A stretch of DNA of 64,000 nucleotides from Natrialbaceae archaeon Tc-Br11_E2g14 (GCA_001564275.1 LKND01000001.1:1-64000); one strand, 5' to 3'; shown: positions 35,574-44,094, counted from the stretch's first letter. Notes: generated by a model not told the origin, from the letters alone. A program made the numbers and translations.

Positions 35574-36419
35574 TCAGGTCGTCCGCTCCGGCGGCACGAT
35601 CAGGACATTGGCCGTCGCTCGAGTCACGATGTCTTCGGAAACGCTCCCGAGCAACAGTCGACGCAGTCTGCTATGACCCCGCGATCCGATCAGGATCGTT
35701 GTTGAGTCGGCGGCATCTTCGGCGGCCAGAATTTCGTCGGCGGGATCACCCTGTCGGACCGCTGTCTGGGACTCGATGCCCCAGTCCTCGAGGGTGGTGG
35801 CCAGCTCTGCGAGTCGATCTGTGGGCTTCTGGCCCTCCGGCAATCCCGGGTCCTTGGGCGTTTCGACGTGAACTAGCGTCGCCTCACGCGTTGCGTGACG
35901 GAGATAGGAAAACGCCTCGAAGGCGCGGTCGGCATTCGTCGAGAAATCCGTGGCGAACAGCATTCGCCGGAACAGGTGTTCCCGCAGCACCTCGGGATCG
36001 TCCGCCTTGCGTTCGATACGGTTGACGAGCAACGGGACGGACGACGTGCGGGCGAGATTGCGCGCCGTCGAACCGATCACGCGATTTTCCAGTGGACTCT
36101 TTCCGCGGGAGCCAACGATGGTCATGTCGGCCCCGACGGTCTCGGCTATCCCGTTGATGCGACGGTGTGGCGTTCCCCGAACGACGTGCATTTCGACGTC
36201 GAATCCCGCATCCACTATCACACGTCGGTATCGCTCGAGTGCGCGTTTGCGCCGTTTTTCGAAATCGATGCCGGGCATTCCCGCGTGAACGTTCGCCGGG
36301 ACAACGGTGACGAGGTGCATCGTATCGACCCCAATTCGGCCGAGACACTCGAGACACGTCTCGCTCTGGATCGTTGCTTCGCTCGCGGCCGATAGGTCCG
36401 TTGCACAAACCGCTTTCAT
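35574..36419 (-). CDS. Universal stress protein, tandem domain
   Basis: The 281-residue protein holds two UspA domains. The first has MTIVGSRGKSPLENRVIGST and the second ILIGSRGHSRLRRLLLGSVS, each with the ATP-binding pattern G-x2-G-x9-GS. Domain 1 starts MKAVCATDLSAASEATIQSE. Its first Asp lies where other Usp proteins have PTDGS, but two Cys residues (ETCLECLG) are unusual and might be redox-active; that is inference. The start at 36419 sits 27 bases from the TATA-like AATATTATA, which is overlapped by the ATATTG-N11-CAATAT repeat. Confidence 0.9.
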   Translation of the reverse strand: MKAVCATDLSAASEATIQSETCLECLGRIGVDTMHLVTVVPANVHAGMPGIDFEKRRKRALERYRRVIVDAGFDVEMHVVRGTPHRRINGIAETVGADMTIVGSRGKSPLENRVIGSTARNLARTSSVPLLVNRIERKADDPEVLREHLFRRMLFATDFSTNADRAFEAFSYLRHATREATLVHVETPKDPGLPEGQKPTDRLAELATTLEDWGIESQTAVRQGDPADEILAAEDAADSTTILIGSRGHSRLRRLLLGSVSEDIVTRATANVLIVPPERTT

Positions 36420-36445
36420 ACCAGTAGTGTGGGCTCCACGGTATA

Positions 36446-36468
36446 ATATTGTTTGGATTGCCCAATAT
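36446..36468. promoter_or_regulatory. Inverted repeat ATATTG-N11-CAATAT, candidate operator of usp
   Basis: It is identical in arms and spacing to the site at 14888-14910. It lies 27-49 bases before the usp start and its near half overlaps the TATA-like AATATTATA. Confidence 0.6.
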
Positions 36469-36640
36469 GCTCCGGGTTCGTACAGATTCACGGCCCTGAG
36501 ACGGACGCATCTCCGATGACCGGTCCTCGACGGCTGGTCTCGACGAATCATCACGATGGACCGCATCGATCACTAATCTGGAGTGGTTCGATGTCTGTTT
36601 CAGGCGGTCGGGAGAGGCAGGCTACCCGAGCAACGGTTGA

Positions 36641-36693
36641 GATATATTTGCATATCCTATGGGAATATCTCCGTTGGATAGCAAATGGATATC
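36641..36693. promoter_or_regulatory. Imperfect inverted repeat upstream of the sulfite exporter genes
   Basis: GATATATTTGCATATCC at 36641-36657 is nearly the inverse complement of GGATAGCAAATGGATATC at 36676-36693. It could be a regulator-binding element; it sits about 35-85 bases upstream of the TATA-like sequence. Confidence 0.45.
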
Positions 36694-36701
36694 CAGCAGT
36701 A

Positions 36702-36724
36702 ATATTGTGCGTAACATCCAAAAG
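36702..36724 (+). promoter_or_regulatory. Partial copy of the ATATTG-N11-CAATAT site
   Basis: ATATTG is followed by an 11-base spacer and CAAAAG, so one arm is perfect and the other keeps only CAA. It lies just before the TATA-like sequence serving the sulfite exporter genes. Confidence 0.35.
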
Positions 36725-36808
36725 CGTTATACGCTCGGTGGTGGTAGATGGTAGTGAGTAGTAATCCATGATCCACACACTATCAAACGTTGAAGACGGT
36801 CGACCGAC

Positions 36809-36958
36809 ATGATCGACTTTTTCGCGTTCCCACCCGCGGTCCAGGCACTCGCCCTCGTGATTCTCGTGCTCATCGAGGCAGTCGTCCTCTACGTCGGATA
36901 CGGGGTCGTCGAACGGGTGGTCGCGCCGCCACTCATCGAAACCATCGAAAACGCCTAA
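36809..36958 (+). CDS. Small single-helix membrane protein, 49 aa
   Basis: The protein begins MIDFFAFPPAVQALALVILV and has one hydrophobic helix (residues 10-32) followed by GVVERVVAPPLIETIENA. Its stop is four bases before the TauE/SafE start, so the two genes are an operon. I recall small haloarchaeal proteins of this type (DUF7512-like) next to sulfite exporters, but cannot confirm the number. It may be an accessory subunit of the exporter; that is inference from position. Confidence 0.7.
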   Translation: MIDFFAFPPAVQALALVILVLIEAVVLYVGYGVVERVVAPPLIETIENA

Positions 36959-36961
36959 CAC

Positions 36962-37984
36962 ATGGAAATACTGGGATTGGGGCTTGCGCTCCTCGCACTG
37001 TTCATTGTCTTCGGGTTCATGGTCGGGGTGTTCTTTGGATTCTTCGGCATGGGGGGGTCGTTCCTCATCACCCCTGCCCTGTTGATCCTGGGCTATCCCG
37101 CACCCGTGGCGATAGGCAGTTCGATGGCTTTCGTCTTCGGAACGGCGGTGATCGCGACGATGAAACACCACGATGTGGGGGATGTCGATTACAAACTCGG
37201 GGCACTGATGTTCGTGGGAATCGCCCTCGGTATAGAGGGGGGCAAAGTCATGGTGTTCTTCCTCGAGGAACTCGGCCACGCTGAGGTCGTCGTCGGGATT
37301 GCATACGTCCTGTTGCTCGCCGCGATTGGTGGACTGTTTATTCGCAGCGCCATCAATCGGGACGCCCCCGACGAGGATGAAGCGACTGACGACACGGAGA
37401 TCCCCGAAATCGCGAAGCGAATCAAGTCCTACAATATTCCCCCGATGGTGACTTTGACCGACGGAAGCAAGGCATCGATGTGGACCATCTCCGGGGTTGG
37501 CGGTGGCGTTGGCATCGTGTCCGGATTCCTCGGTGTTGGGGGTGGCTTCATTCGGATGCCCGCCATCTACTATCTCATTGGCATTCCCCTGACTGCGGCC
37601 GTCGGAACGAGTCTGTTCGGTGCCCTGATGTCCGGGGCAGTGGGCGCGTTCACCTACGGCCTTTCGGGTGTCATCGACATCGGGGTCGTGACGGCCCTGC
37701 TGATGGGAAGTGCACTGGGTGCGCGGATCGGATCGGCATCGACCGCCTACGTCGACGAGAACGACGTGACAATTTACTTTGGAATTATGCTGTTGCTCGC
37801 GAGTGCCGCCGTGGCGATCGGCGAGTCAGCAGAGTGGCTCGGGATGCCGATTCTGGACACTGTGAGCTTCGTCCTGTTGGTCGGTTCGTCGGCGTTCGTG
37901 ACGTCGATAATCCTCTACTACGGGGCGATGGCAGTCAGGAGTAACCCCAGGGGGCAGGTCACGCCGACGGGGAGCGATGACTGA
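36962..37984 (+). CDS. TauE/SafE family (sulfite exporter / anion permease) membrane protein
   Basis: The 340-residue protein has about eight to nine hydrophobic helices in two repeats. The first carries VGVFFGFFGMGGSFLITPAL and the second GIVSGFLGVGGGFIRMPAIY, the G-x-G-G-G-(F)-(L/I)-x-x-P signature of TauE/SafE transporters. Between the repeats lies an acidic cytosolic loop (DAPDEDEATDDTEIPEIA; approximate). Members export sulfite or import sulfur anions. Its position beside usp, osmC and an operator shared with the tusA operon supports a sulfur role. Confidence 0.92.
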   Translation: MEILGLGLALLALFIVFGFMVGVFFGFFGMGGSFLITPALLILGYPAPVAIGSSMAFVFGTAVIATMKHHDVGDVDYKLGALMFVGIALGIEGGKVMVFFLEELGHAEVVVGIAYVLLLAAIGGLFIRSAINRDAPDEDEATDDTEIPEIAKRIKSYNIPPMVTLTDGSKASMWTISGVGGGVGIVSGFLGVGGGFIRMPAIYYLIGIPLTAAVGTSLFGALMSGAVGAFTYGLSGVIDIGVVTALLMGSALGARIGSASTAYVDENDVTIYFGIMLLLASAAVAIGESAEWLGMPILDTVSFVLLVGSSAFVTSIILYYGAMAVRSNPRGQVTPTGSDD

Positions 37985-38387
37985 TGGGGAGGCGCATCGT
38001 TGCTTCCCACGGCTCGAGGCGTTCTCGATTCTCGGTGCCCGATGAGACGACAGCGAGCCCCAAAGCATTGTTATCGAGACATCCGGATAGCCCCCACGGT
38101 GTGCACTCTGGAGTTTTATAGGCCGCCGAGTGGGTGATCACGAGCGGTCAATTGGATGCCATCCATGCGGTAGTACCGACCGAGGCATCCATTGATCGTC
38201 CCCATAGCTGAAAATCAGCTGTCAGTTGGACGGTTAGTAACCGAATAAAAGGCCCGAGGCTACTCGAGTCGACCCACTCACTGTGGTGGTATCACACTGG
38301 CGGTGGGGTTCAGTTCCGGCGCGTTCTCGAGATTGTGCACGATTCACACAACTCTTATACGCTGGGCCCCCCTACACCAGGCTACTA
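37985..38387. other. Intergenic region with hairpins, possible small RNA
   Basis: A TATA-like TTTTATAG lies at 38113-38120 with no gene behind it. Downstream are GGATGCC (38154-38160) pairing with GGCATCC (38184-38190), and the perfect stem AGCTGA/TCAGCT at 38206-38220. The TATA box of the HTH regulator, CTTATACG, lies near 38354. Confidence 0.45.
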
Positions 38388-38792
38388 ATGGCAAATTCGA
38401 TGGTGGAACAACTCCAGCAGGACATCGAGTGTGAAGGGTTGCTGGAGTGTATCCATGGGCTCAAGCAACTCGACAAGGAGTGCTTTCGTGTGATGGTCGA
38501 AAGCGACGATCCACTCACTATCGACGAGGTGGCAGCACAGGTCGACCGCGAGCGTTCGACCGCGTATCGATCGATCCAGCGACTGCTGCAGGCAGGCTTC
38601 ATCCAGAAAGAGCAAGTGAACTACGATCAGGGAGGGTACTACCACGTCTACCATCCCACCGATCCAACCCAGATTGCAAACGACATGCAGCGAAAGCTCA
38701 ACGATTGGTACGCGAAGATGGGGCAACTCATTCAGGAGTTCGAAGACAAGTACGAACGCGTCGACGAACGCCCTGCGGCGGCCGAAAGCTAA
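38388..38792 (+). CDS. HTH (TrmB/MarR-like winged helix) transcriptional regulator
   Basis: The 134-residue protein contains a winged helix: LKQLDKECFRVMVESDDPLT, then IDEVAAQVDRERSTAYRSIQ with the recognition helix, and RLLQAGFIQKEQVNYDQGGY as the wing. The C-terminal helix (DMQRKLNDWYAKMGQLIQEF) would mediate dimerisation. The ATG at 38388 follows a TATA box (CTTATACG near 38354) and a palindrome TTGTG-N9-CACAA around 38334-38352. A second ATG at 38400 is possible. Its place beside the sulfite exporter makes it a candidate regulator of the ATATTG-N11-CAATAT sites, which is inference. Confidence 0.82.
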   Translation: MANSMVEQLQQDIECEGLLECIHGLKQLDKECFRVMVESDDPLTIDEVAAQVDRERSTAYRSIQRLLQAGFIQKEQVNYDQGGYYHVYHPTDPTQIANDMQRKLNDWYAKMGQLIQEFEDKYERVDERPAAAES

Positions 38793-39149
38793 CGACGCCT
38801 GCCCTTCTCGAGTTCCGGATACCGGCCCCAGACAACCCCGGCTGTGGCCCCGACTCGTCGCTGCTCACGTGTCTATCGAAACATCTACGTCGATCTGTCT
38901 CCGCCTCGGCATTCTTCTCCTCGTGTCCAATGCACGGCGAAGACGCCGCGACGCGAGGACGCTCGACTGAATCAGGCTCGAACGACGACGGTCGCGCCAC
39001 GGTGGCGCAACCCCGACTCTCGAACAGATATTCGTGAGGGCGTGGTGTGAGCCGTCACCGTCGGAGACTTTGGGACACCAGAACCGTCCAGATCGAGGCG
39101 TCGTGGTGCCAGCGTTAAGTCGCTGCATCGTGTGGTGAGTGGCGGACCG
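38793..39149. other. Intergenic region without a recognised gene
   Basis: Nothing convincing was seen on either strand. It separates the HTH regulator from the ADP-dependent kinase, both on the plus strand, so the kinase promoter should be at its right end. Confidence 0.4.
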
Positions 39150-40529
39150 ATGCAACCAGATCCATACGATTCCGACAGGCTGGAGGCGGATATTGCCGCA
39201 CTCGAGGAACTTCCAGTGTTCGTCGCTTACAATGCAAACGTCGACGCCATCGTGCGAGTGGACGACGAACTCGAGTCCGCCCTCGAACGGCCCGCCGACC
39301 CTGGAAACACGCCGCCGCCGAGTCCACTGACCTCGACGGCGGACCTGGCTACAGCGCTCACGCACACGATGGCAAAGGGGCGAGGGGACGAGGTCGCCAT
39401 GACTGACGAGTTCGCGGCCACGCTCGAATCGACGCTGACCCCCGACGCCCAGCAGATGGGTGGACAAGCAGGGATCATGACGAACGTACTCACTGCGCTG
39501 GGGGCGGCACCCGTGACGTACACGTACTTGCTGTCTGATCGACAGCGCTCGCTTTTCACCCACCCAGGGGCGGTTCGGTATCCGCTCGTCGAGGATGGAA
39601 CCGTTTCCTACGTCCCGCTGGAGTCGGCAGTCAATACCGAACGAACCAAGATCAACTGGGTGTTCGAGTTTGGCCCTGGTGACGAGATGTTTGGCGTGAC
39701 TGCCAGCGGGGGTACCCGGTTCATCGCCGCCTCGAGACCCCCCGAATTCGATCTGCATGCCGGGGACCTCGATACGGCTATCGATCAGGTCGGTGCTGAC
39801 GTCGACGGGGCCCTGCTAGCGGGGTATCACAACCTGACCCCGGATCACGTCGAGGAAGGGTACGACGAAACGATGCAACACGCACGAGACGTGATGGGGC
39901 GATTGCAAGCGGGTGGCGGGTTCCAGGTGCACGTCGAGTACGCCGTCACACACGACGAGGAACTCCGCGAAAGCATCTACGAGTGGATTCTCCCCGAGGC
40001 CAATGTCATCGGCGTCGATACGCACGAACTCGGGCTCCTGCACGACGATGCTGGTAGTACCGCAGTCGAGGAGGTCCCGTCGGAAGCCACCCCGTTCGAC
40101 CCATCGGATGGCATCGCTCATTACCGCATGCTGTCGGCCATCCGTTCTGAACTCGAGGTGGACTGTATCCAGTTACACGCGATGGACTATCACCTGGCAG
40201 TCACCGACGATCACCTCGACGCGGCGGCCGTCTTGCGCGGTCTGGAGTTTTCGGCCGTCAACGCGGCTACCAAAGCGGCACTCGGTGACATCACGTCCCC
40301 GGCGGACCTCCGGACCGGCCTCGAGTACGCGCCATCTGCACAGGGCCACGAGGCGATCGACCGCCTCGGGGCACACGTCGGCGCATCGACGGAGGCCGGA
40401 CGACTCGCAACACCGTCGGTCGTCGCCTGTCCGAACCGGGTCGTCGAGGATCCTGCCGGGACGGTCGGCATCGGCGACGTCGTCTCTTCCTCGAGTTTCA
40501 TCCTCGAGTTGGCAGTGGCCCAAGAATAG
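39150..40529 (+). CDS. ADP-dependent glucokinase/phosphofructokinase family sugar kinase
   Basis: The 459-residue protein is of the archaeal ADP_PFK_GK family. Landmarks are VFVAYNANVDAIVRVDDELE near the N-terminus, QQMGGQAGIMTNVLTALGAA near residue 110, the substrate region INWVFEFGPGDEMF, and the catalytic Asp443 in TVGIGDVVSSSSFI. These kinases phosphorylate glucose or fructose-6-phosphate with ADP instead of ATP. Which substrate is used cannot be told. In haloarchaea sugars mostly pass through a modified Entner-Doudoroff route, so an ADP-kinase is notable. The ATG at 39150 gives MQPDPYDSDRLEAD; an in-frame GTG is 18 bases upstream. Hairpins follow the stop. Confidence 0.9.
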   Translation: MQPDPYDSDRLEADIAALEELPVFVAYNANVDAIVRVDDELESALERPADPGNTPPPSPLTSTADLATALTHTMAKGRGDEVAMTDEFAATLESTLTPDAQQMGGQAGIMTNVLTALGAAPVTYTYLLSDRQRSLFTHPGAVRYPLVEDGTVSYVPLESAVNTERTKINWVFEFGPGDEMFGVTASGGTRFIAASRPPEFDLHAGDLDTAIDQVGADVDGALLAGYHNLTPDHVEEGYDETMQHARDVMGRLQAGGGFQVHVEYAVTHDEELRESIYEWILPEANVIGVDTHELGLLHDDAGSTAVEEVPSEATPFDPSDGIAHYRMLSAIRSELEVDCIQLHAMDYHLAVTDDHLDAAAVLRGLEFSAVNAATKAALGDITSPADLRTGLEYAPSAQGHEAIDRLGAHVGASTEAGRLATPSVVACPNRVVEDPAGTVGIGDVVSSSSFILELAVAQE

Positions 40530-40568
40530 AAGCCCCACGGATGTGGGGTCCAGAGTGATGAACTCTGG
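40530..40568. terminator. Two adjacent hairpins after the ADP-kinase gene
   Basis: CCCCAC-GGAT-GTGGGG at 40533-40548 starts right behind the stop codon. CCAGAGT-GATGA-ACTCTGG follows at 40550-40568. There is no T-run, but the position at the end of the gene suggests termination or RNA protection. Confidence 0.45.
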
Positions 40569-40594
40569 TACCAACCGAATCTCAGTGCACAGTT

Positions 40595-40645
40595 GATCAC
40601 CGGACCTATGAGTGATCAGTATATCAAACGTATCAGTTGTTACTC
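40595..40645. repeat. Partial copy of the variant repeat at 45507-45592
   Basis: GTGATCAGTATATCAAACGT followed by ATCAGTTGTTACT matches the right half of the 45507-45592 element at most positions. Confidence 0.5.
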
Positions 40646-40708
40646 GAGTCTCGCCGTCTACATCCGGTGTCGTGTGAGCCTGATCCGTGTCGACACCCGA
40701 TGAGGGTT

Positions 40709-40827
40709 ATCGTAGCCACTGAACGTCATTGCACACCCTCACGATACCAGGGCTCACAACCGGTGCCAAACCGGTTCTGAGGCGACTCGCTGTGAGGGTG
40801 TGGAACTCGTTTCAATTGGTACTATAG
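40709..40827. repeat. Family A palindromic repeat, full-length copy reaching into usp
   Basis: It runs from CGTAGCCACTGAACGTCATT to TTTCAATTGGTACTATAG, with CACACCCTCACG and CTGTGAGGGTGTGG arms and the central AACCGGTGCCAAACCGGTT palindrome. Its right end contains the stop and last four codons of the usp at 40812. Confidence 0.85.
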
Positions 40828-41720
40828 TTTGGCGCCTCGGCACTGACCGGAACGCAAAACACCGGGCGTGGCGATTGCCGAACGACGTTCTCGGTGACAC
40901 TGCCGAGGAACCACTGACCGATTCCCGTCTGGCCGTGTGTGCCCATGATGATGAGGTCAGCGTCGATGTCGGCCGCCGACGCGAGGGTCGCCTTCGCGGG
41001 AGAGCCGGTCGCGATCGACCCGGATACACCGACACCAGCCGCTCTCGCCCGGTCCCCGACGTCGTCGATTGCCGCCTGTCCCTGATCCTCGAAGGCCTCG
41101 AACAGTTCCTCCTCGCTCTGGGTGCCGGCGAAGGGACTCGTGTCGACGACAAACAGGGAGTGGATCATCGCGTCCAGTCTGTCGGCGAGCGCGATACCCC
41201 ATTCGGCAGCGATCTGCGCTCCATCGCTCCCATCGGTTGGCAACAGGAACCGTTCAAAGGAGATTTCCTCGGTTCCAGAGCCACTCACGGCGGGCGGCAC
41301 GGCGAGTACTGGTGTACGGGCGGTCCTGAGTACGTTCTCGGTGACGCTGCCAAGCAACATCCTGTCCAGTCCAGTGCGCCCCTTCGTCCCCATGACGATG
41401 ACGTCGATTTCCCGCCGGTTGGCGTACGCTCGGATCGACTGAAAAGGCGTCCCATGTTCGACAGCCGTGGTCACCGAAACGCGTTCGTCGACGGATTCGA
41501 CCATCTCGACGACCGTTTCGAGCGCTTCCTGCGCCGCTGACTCGAGGGACTGAATCGTGTCCTCGTCGGGTATCCCGACCGATGTCGGTTCTTCGACGAC
41601 CGAGATGACGTGGACGTCGGCGTCAGTTTGTGAAGCGAGGGCGACGCCGTGTTTTGCTCCCGCCAGGGCCCCCTCGCTGGCGTCGGTCGGTATCAGTATT
41701 GATTCGATGAAATCGTTCAT
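40812..41720 (-). CDS. Universal stress protein, tandem domain
   Basis: The 302-residue protein has two UspA domains. Domain 1 starts FIESILIPTDASEGALAGAK and has MGTKGRTGLDRMLLGSVTEN; domain 2 has FLLPTDGSDGAQIAAEWGIA and MGTHGQTGIGQWFLGSVTEN. Both carry the G-x2-G-x9-GS nucleotide-binding pattern, so both probably bind ATP. The last residues (YSTN and the stop) are encoded inside the terminal inverted repeat of a family A element, so the original C-terminus was replaced by insertion. The gene is 74 bases downstream of the TreT-like gene on the same strand and likely co-transcribed. Confidence 0.93.
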   Translation of the reverse strand: MNDFIESILIPTDASEGALAGAKHGVALASQTDADVHVISVVEEPTSVGIPDEDTIQSLESAAQEALETVVEMVESVDERVSVTTAVEHGTPFQSIRAYANRREIDVIVMGTKGRTGLDRMLLGSVTENVLRTARTPVLAVPPAVSGSGTEEISFERFLLPTDGSDGAQIAAEWGIALADRLDAMIHSLFVVDTSPFAGTQSEEELFEAFEDQGQAAIDDVGDRARAAGVGVSGSIATGSPAKATLASAADIDADLIIMGTHGQTGIGQWFLGSVTENVVRQSPRPVFCVPVSAEAPNYSTN

Positions 41721-41794
41721 GTGGGGTGGCGGACTTCACCGCCCCTCGGGTTAATGCTGGGGGGTCAGACAAGGCCAATGAGCGGGAGTCCGTG

Positions 41795-43039
41795 TCAATC
41801 CTCGAGCTCCAGTACGTCGACGAAAACCGCCAGCAGTTCCTCGAGTTGCCTCGGTAGCAGGAACGCTTTCCGGACGTGGTCTCGCGCGTCCTCTCCGAAG
41901 CGCTTCCGTCGTGTCTCGTCCTCGAGCAAGGTGACCAGTCGGTCGGCGACACCCTCGACGTCGTCCGGTTCCACGAGGTAGCCGGTTTTTCCGTCCCGAA
42001 TCTGGAGTGGAATCCCCCCGACGTTCGACCCGACGACCGGCGTTCGCTTCCAGAGTGCTTCCGAAACGACGAGCCCGAACCCCTCACGGAGTGACTTTTG
42101 AACGACGACGTCGGATCGTCGTTGCAAGACGTTTACAGTCAGATCTGGTAGATCCGTCAACACGTGGACTGCAGGGTCCTCGACTGCTTGCGCGGCCACG
42201 CGTTCGTACAGTTCCAGCCCCTCGGGATCGTCTCCGGCCATGCCCCCGACGAGCGCGAGTTGCAGGTCGGTCACGGTTTCGCCGGCCTTGCGGAAGGCCT
42301 CCAGCGTCCCGAACTGATCCTTCCACGGATCGAATCGGGATACCTGGGTCACCAGCGGTTTCTCGAACGACAGTGGATCGAGGCGATCGCACTCGGTGGC
42401 GATCGTCTCCTGATCGAGCGACCTGTTCTTTTCGGTCACGGGATCGATCGAGGGATGAATGACGCTCGTCGATGGCAACGCTATCGAGTCACCGTATGCC
42501 GATTGACTGACGATGGCGTGATCGGTTCGTTCGGCAGGCGCTTCAACGAAGGATCGATACGCTTCGTCGGGATCTGTGAGGTCGATGTGACAGCGCCAGA
42601 TGATGGGCGTGTCGGGTAGCTTCCGCCGAACCGACTCGATCATCCCAAGGGGCTGTGGATCGTGGATTACGACGAGGTCAAACGGACCGTCGAGTTCGGC
42701 CGCGTTTTCCTCGTTCACCTCGTGGTAGGTGGCCTTCATGTCCTCGGTCAACGGTGGACCACTACCCTGGAGGCCGTTGTGTATGCTCTTGGTGACGTCG
42801 AAAAACTCGTCGGTGGCGTCCATGACGAGCCAGTTGTCGTCGATACCGAGATCACGACAGACCGGGACGATTGATCGGAGTAGTTCAGCGACGCCTCCGC
42901 CGGTTGCCGTCGAATTGACGTGGAGGATTCGAACGCTCTCGAGCGTCTCGGCAAGCGTGTGTAATCGATCAATTCGATCGTCGTCCGTGACGGCCACGTA
43001 GTCCTCGAACGAGCGATCCGGGAGCGATGGGGCGTGCAT
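41795..43039 (-). CDS. treT: Trehalose synthase (TreT-like GT4 glycosyltransferase)
   Basis: The 414-residue protein follows the TreT pattern: VRILHVNSTATGGGVAELLR at the N-terminal nucleotide fold, WLVMDATDEFFDVTKSIHNG, VVIHDPQPLGMIESVRRKLP, then IIWRCHIDLTDPDEAYRSF. The GT4 donor site is SLREGFGLVVSEALWKRTPV with the E-x7-E motif. TreT makes trehalose from nucleotide-glucose and glucose, and in several archaea can run in reverse. Trehalose is a compatible solute and reserve. The gene is the first of a pair with usp. Assignment rests on these motifs, which are well conserved in archaeal TreT. Confidence 0.88.
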   Translation of the reverse strand: MHAPSLPDRSFEDYVAVTDDDRIDRLHTLAETLESVRILHVNSTATGGGVAELLRSIVPVCRDLGIDDNWLVMDATDEFFDVTKSIHNGLQGSGPPLTEDMKATYHEVNEENAAELDGPFDLVVIHDPQPLGMIESVRRKLPDTPIIWRCHIDLTDPDEAYRSFVEAPAERTDHAIVSQSAYGDSIALPSTSVIHPSIDPVTEKNRSLDQETIATECDRLDPLSFEKPLVTQVSRFDPWKDQFGTLEAFRKAGETVTDLQLALVGGMAGDDPEGLELYERVAAQAVEDPAVHVLTDLPDLTVNVLQRRSDVVVQKSLREGFGLVVSEALWKRTPVVGSNVGGIPLQIRDGKTGYLVEPDDVEGVADRLVTLLEDETRRKRFGEDARDHVRKAFLLPRQLEELLAVFVDVLELED

Positions 43040-43229
43040 CGGTGGTCTCGGTCGCTACCACGGGGGCCCATGTACCTGTTGGGGTGGGTGGCCCCGTCAA
43101 CGCGCCTCATGATAGGCCGCACGGGAGGGGGTCTGCGACTGTACAGACAGCCATCGAAGCGATGGTCACAGGAGTCCAAGCCTCCACAACTGAATCGATC
43201 CGTGGTGGGCCCCGTGACACCGTTACCCA

Positions 43230-43868
43230 TCAGCTGTCGAGATACGATAGCGCCTCCTCGTCGGAGACCTGCCTGAAATCCTCGTAGAACTGACCGACGC
43301 CCTGGAAGGGCCTCGGGGTCTCGAGACACACCACATCGACACCAGTCGACGCCAATTCGTCGATCGTCTCCGGTGGCCCGACTGGAACCGCCAGGACGAT
43401 CCGTTCGGTCGCTTCACGCTGCAGTTTTTCGAGGCACGCCCGCACCGTGGAACCAGTTGCGACGCCGTCGTCGACGACAACGACGGTTTTCCCGGTGAGA
43501 TCGGGCTCGGCTCGTCCCTCACGGTATCGTTTAGCTTTTTCCCTGGCCGTCGCCGCTGCCACCGCTCGCTGTTCCTCAACGTAGTCCTCGTCGGCTCCTG
43601 TCGCACCGCATGCGTCCTCGTTGTGCCAGACGCTGCCATCGCTTGCGACGGCCCCGATGGCATACTCCGGATTGCCAGGTGCACCGACTTTCTTCGCGAT
43701 CACCACGTCGAGGGGTGCCTCGAGAGCGTCAGCGACTGCCCGTCCGAGGGGCAACCCCCCACGCGGTATCGCCAGTACGATGTCAGCGTCGATGGCTCGC
43801 TCCGTGAGCGCGTCGGCGAGTTGCTCGCCGGCATCCTTGCGGTCAGTGAAGCGTCGAGAGGGTTGCAT
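43230..43868 (-). CDS. Phosphoribosyltransferase family protein
   Basis: The 212-residue protein has a type I PRTase fold with the PRPP loop KTVVVVDDGVATGSTVRACL near residue 135 and an early IPRGGLPLGRAVADALEAPL segment. The region VVIAKKVGAPGNPEYAIGAV followed by HNEDACGATGADEDYVEEQR is typical of the stress-associated PRTases found beside usp genes or fused to erythromycin-esterase domains in bacteria. The substrate base is unknown. The gene is divergent from the DUF2267 gene at 44095 and lies 190 bases upstream of the trehalose synthase start on the same strand. Confidence 0.88.
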   Translation of the reverse strand: MQPSRRFTDRKDAGEQLADALTERAIDADIVLAIPRGGLPLGRAVADALEAPLDVVIAKKVGAPGNPEYAIGAVASDGSVWHNEDACGATGADEDYVEEQRAVAAATAREKAKRYREGRAEPDLTGKTVVVVDDGVATGSTVRACLEKLQREATERIVLAVPVGPPETIDELASTGVDVVCLETPRPFQGVGQFYEDFRQVSDEEALSYLDS

Positions 43869-44094
43869 GACTATCTGTCACCCGTCATCGCGCACCCACA
43901 TAATACACGAGTGTTCGGCTGTAGGGGCGGGGAAACGACCCCAGGCCGTGGTTGGGCCATCACATCACAGCGTCGGCCGATCGGTGTCCCTCGACACGCT
44001 CGTACACAGCGATGATTCACCCGCCGATGAAGGTCGTAGGGCGTGTCACCTCCCCCTTGGTTTCACGGTGTTGCTCGACCTGCCTACGACCACG

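Larger units (their letters stand above)
36420..36808. other. Divergent promoter region between usp and the sulfite exporter locus
   Basis: It contains three candidate regulatory sites: ATATTG-N11-CAATAT at 36446-36468, a long imperfect inverted repeat at 36641-36693, and a half-matching ATATTG-N11-CAA site at 36702-36724. A TATA-like CGTTATACG lies near 36725. No coding sequence is seen. Confidence 0.55.

Noticed and set aside
38865..39758. 297-codon minus-strand frame over the ADP-kinase start
   Set aside because: It is antisense to the kinase N-terminal domain and continues into non-coding sequence without motif.
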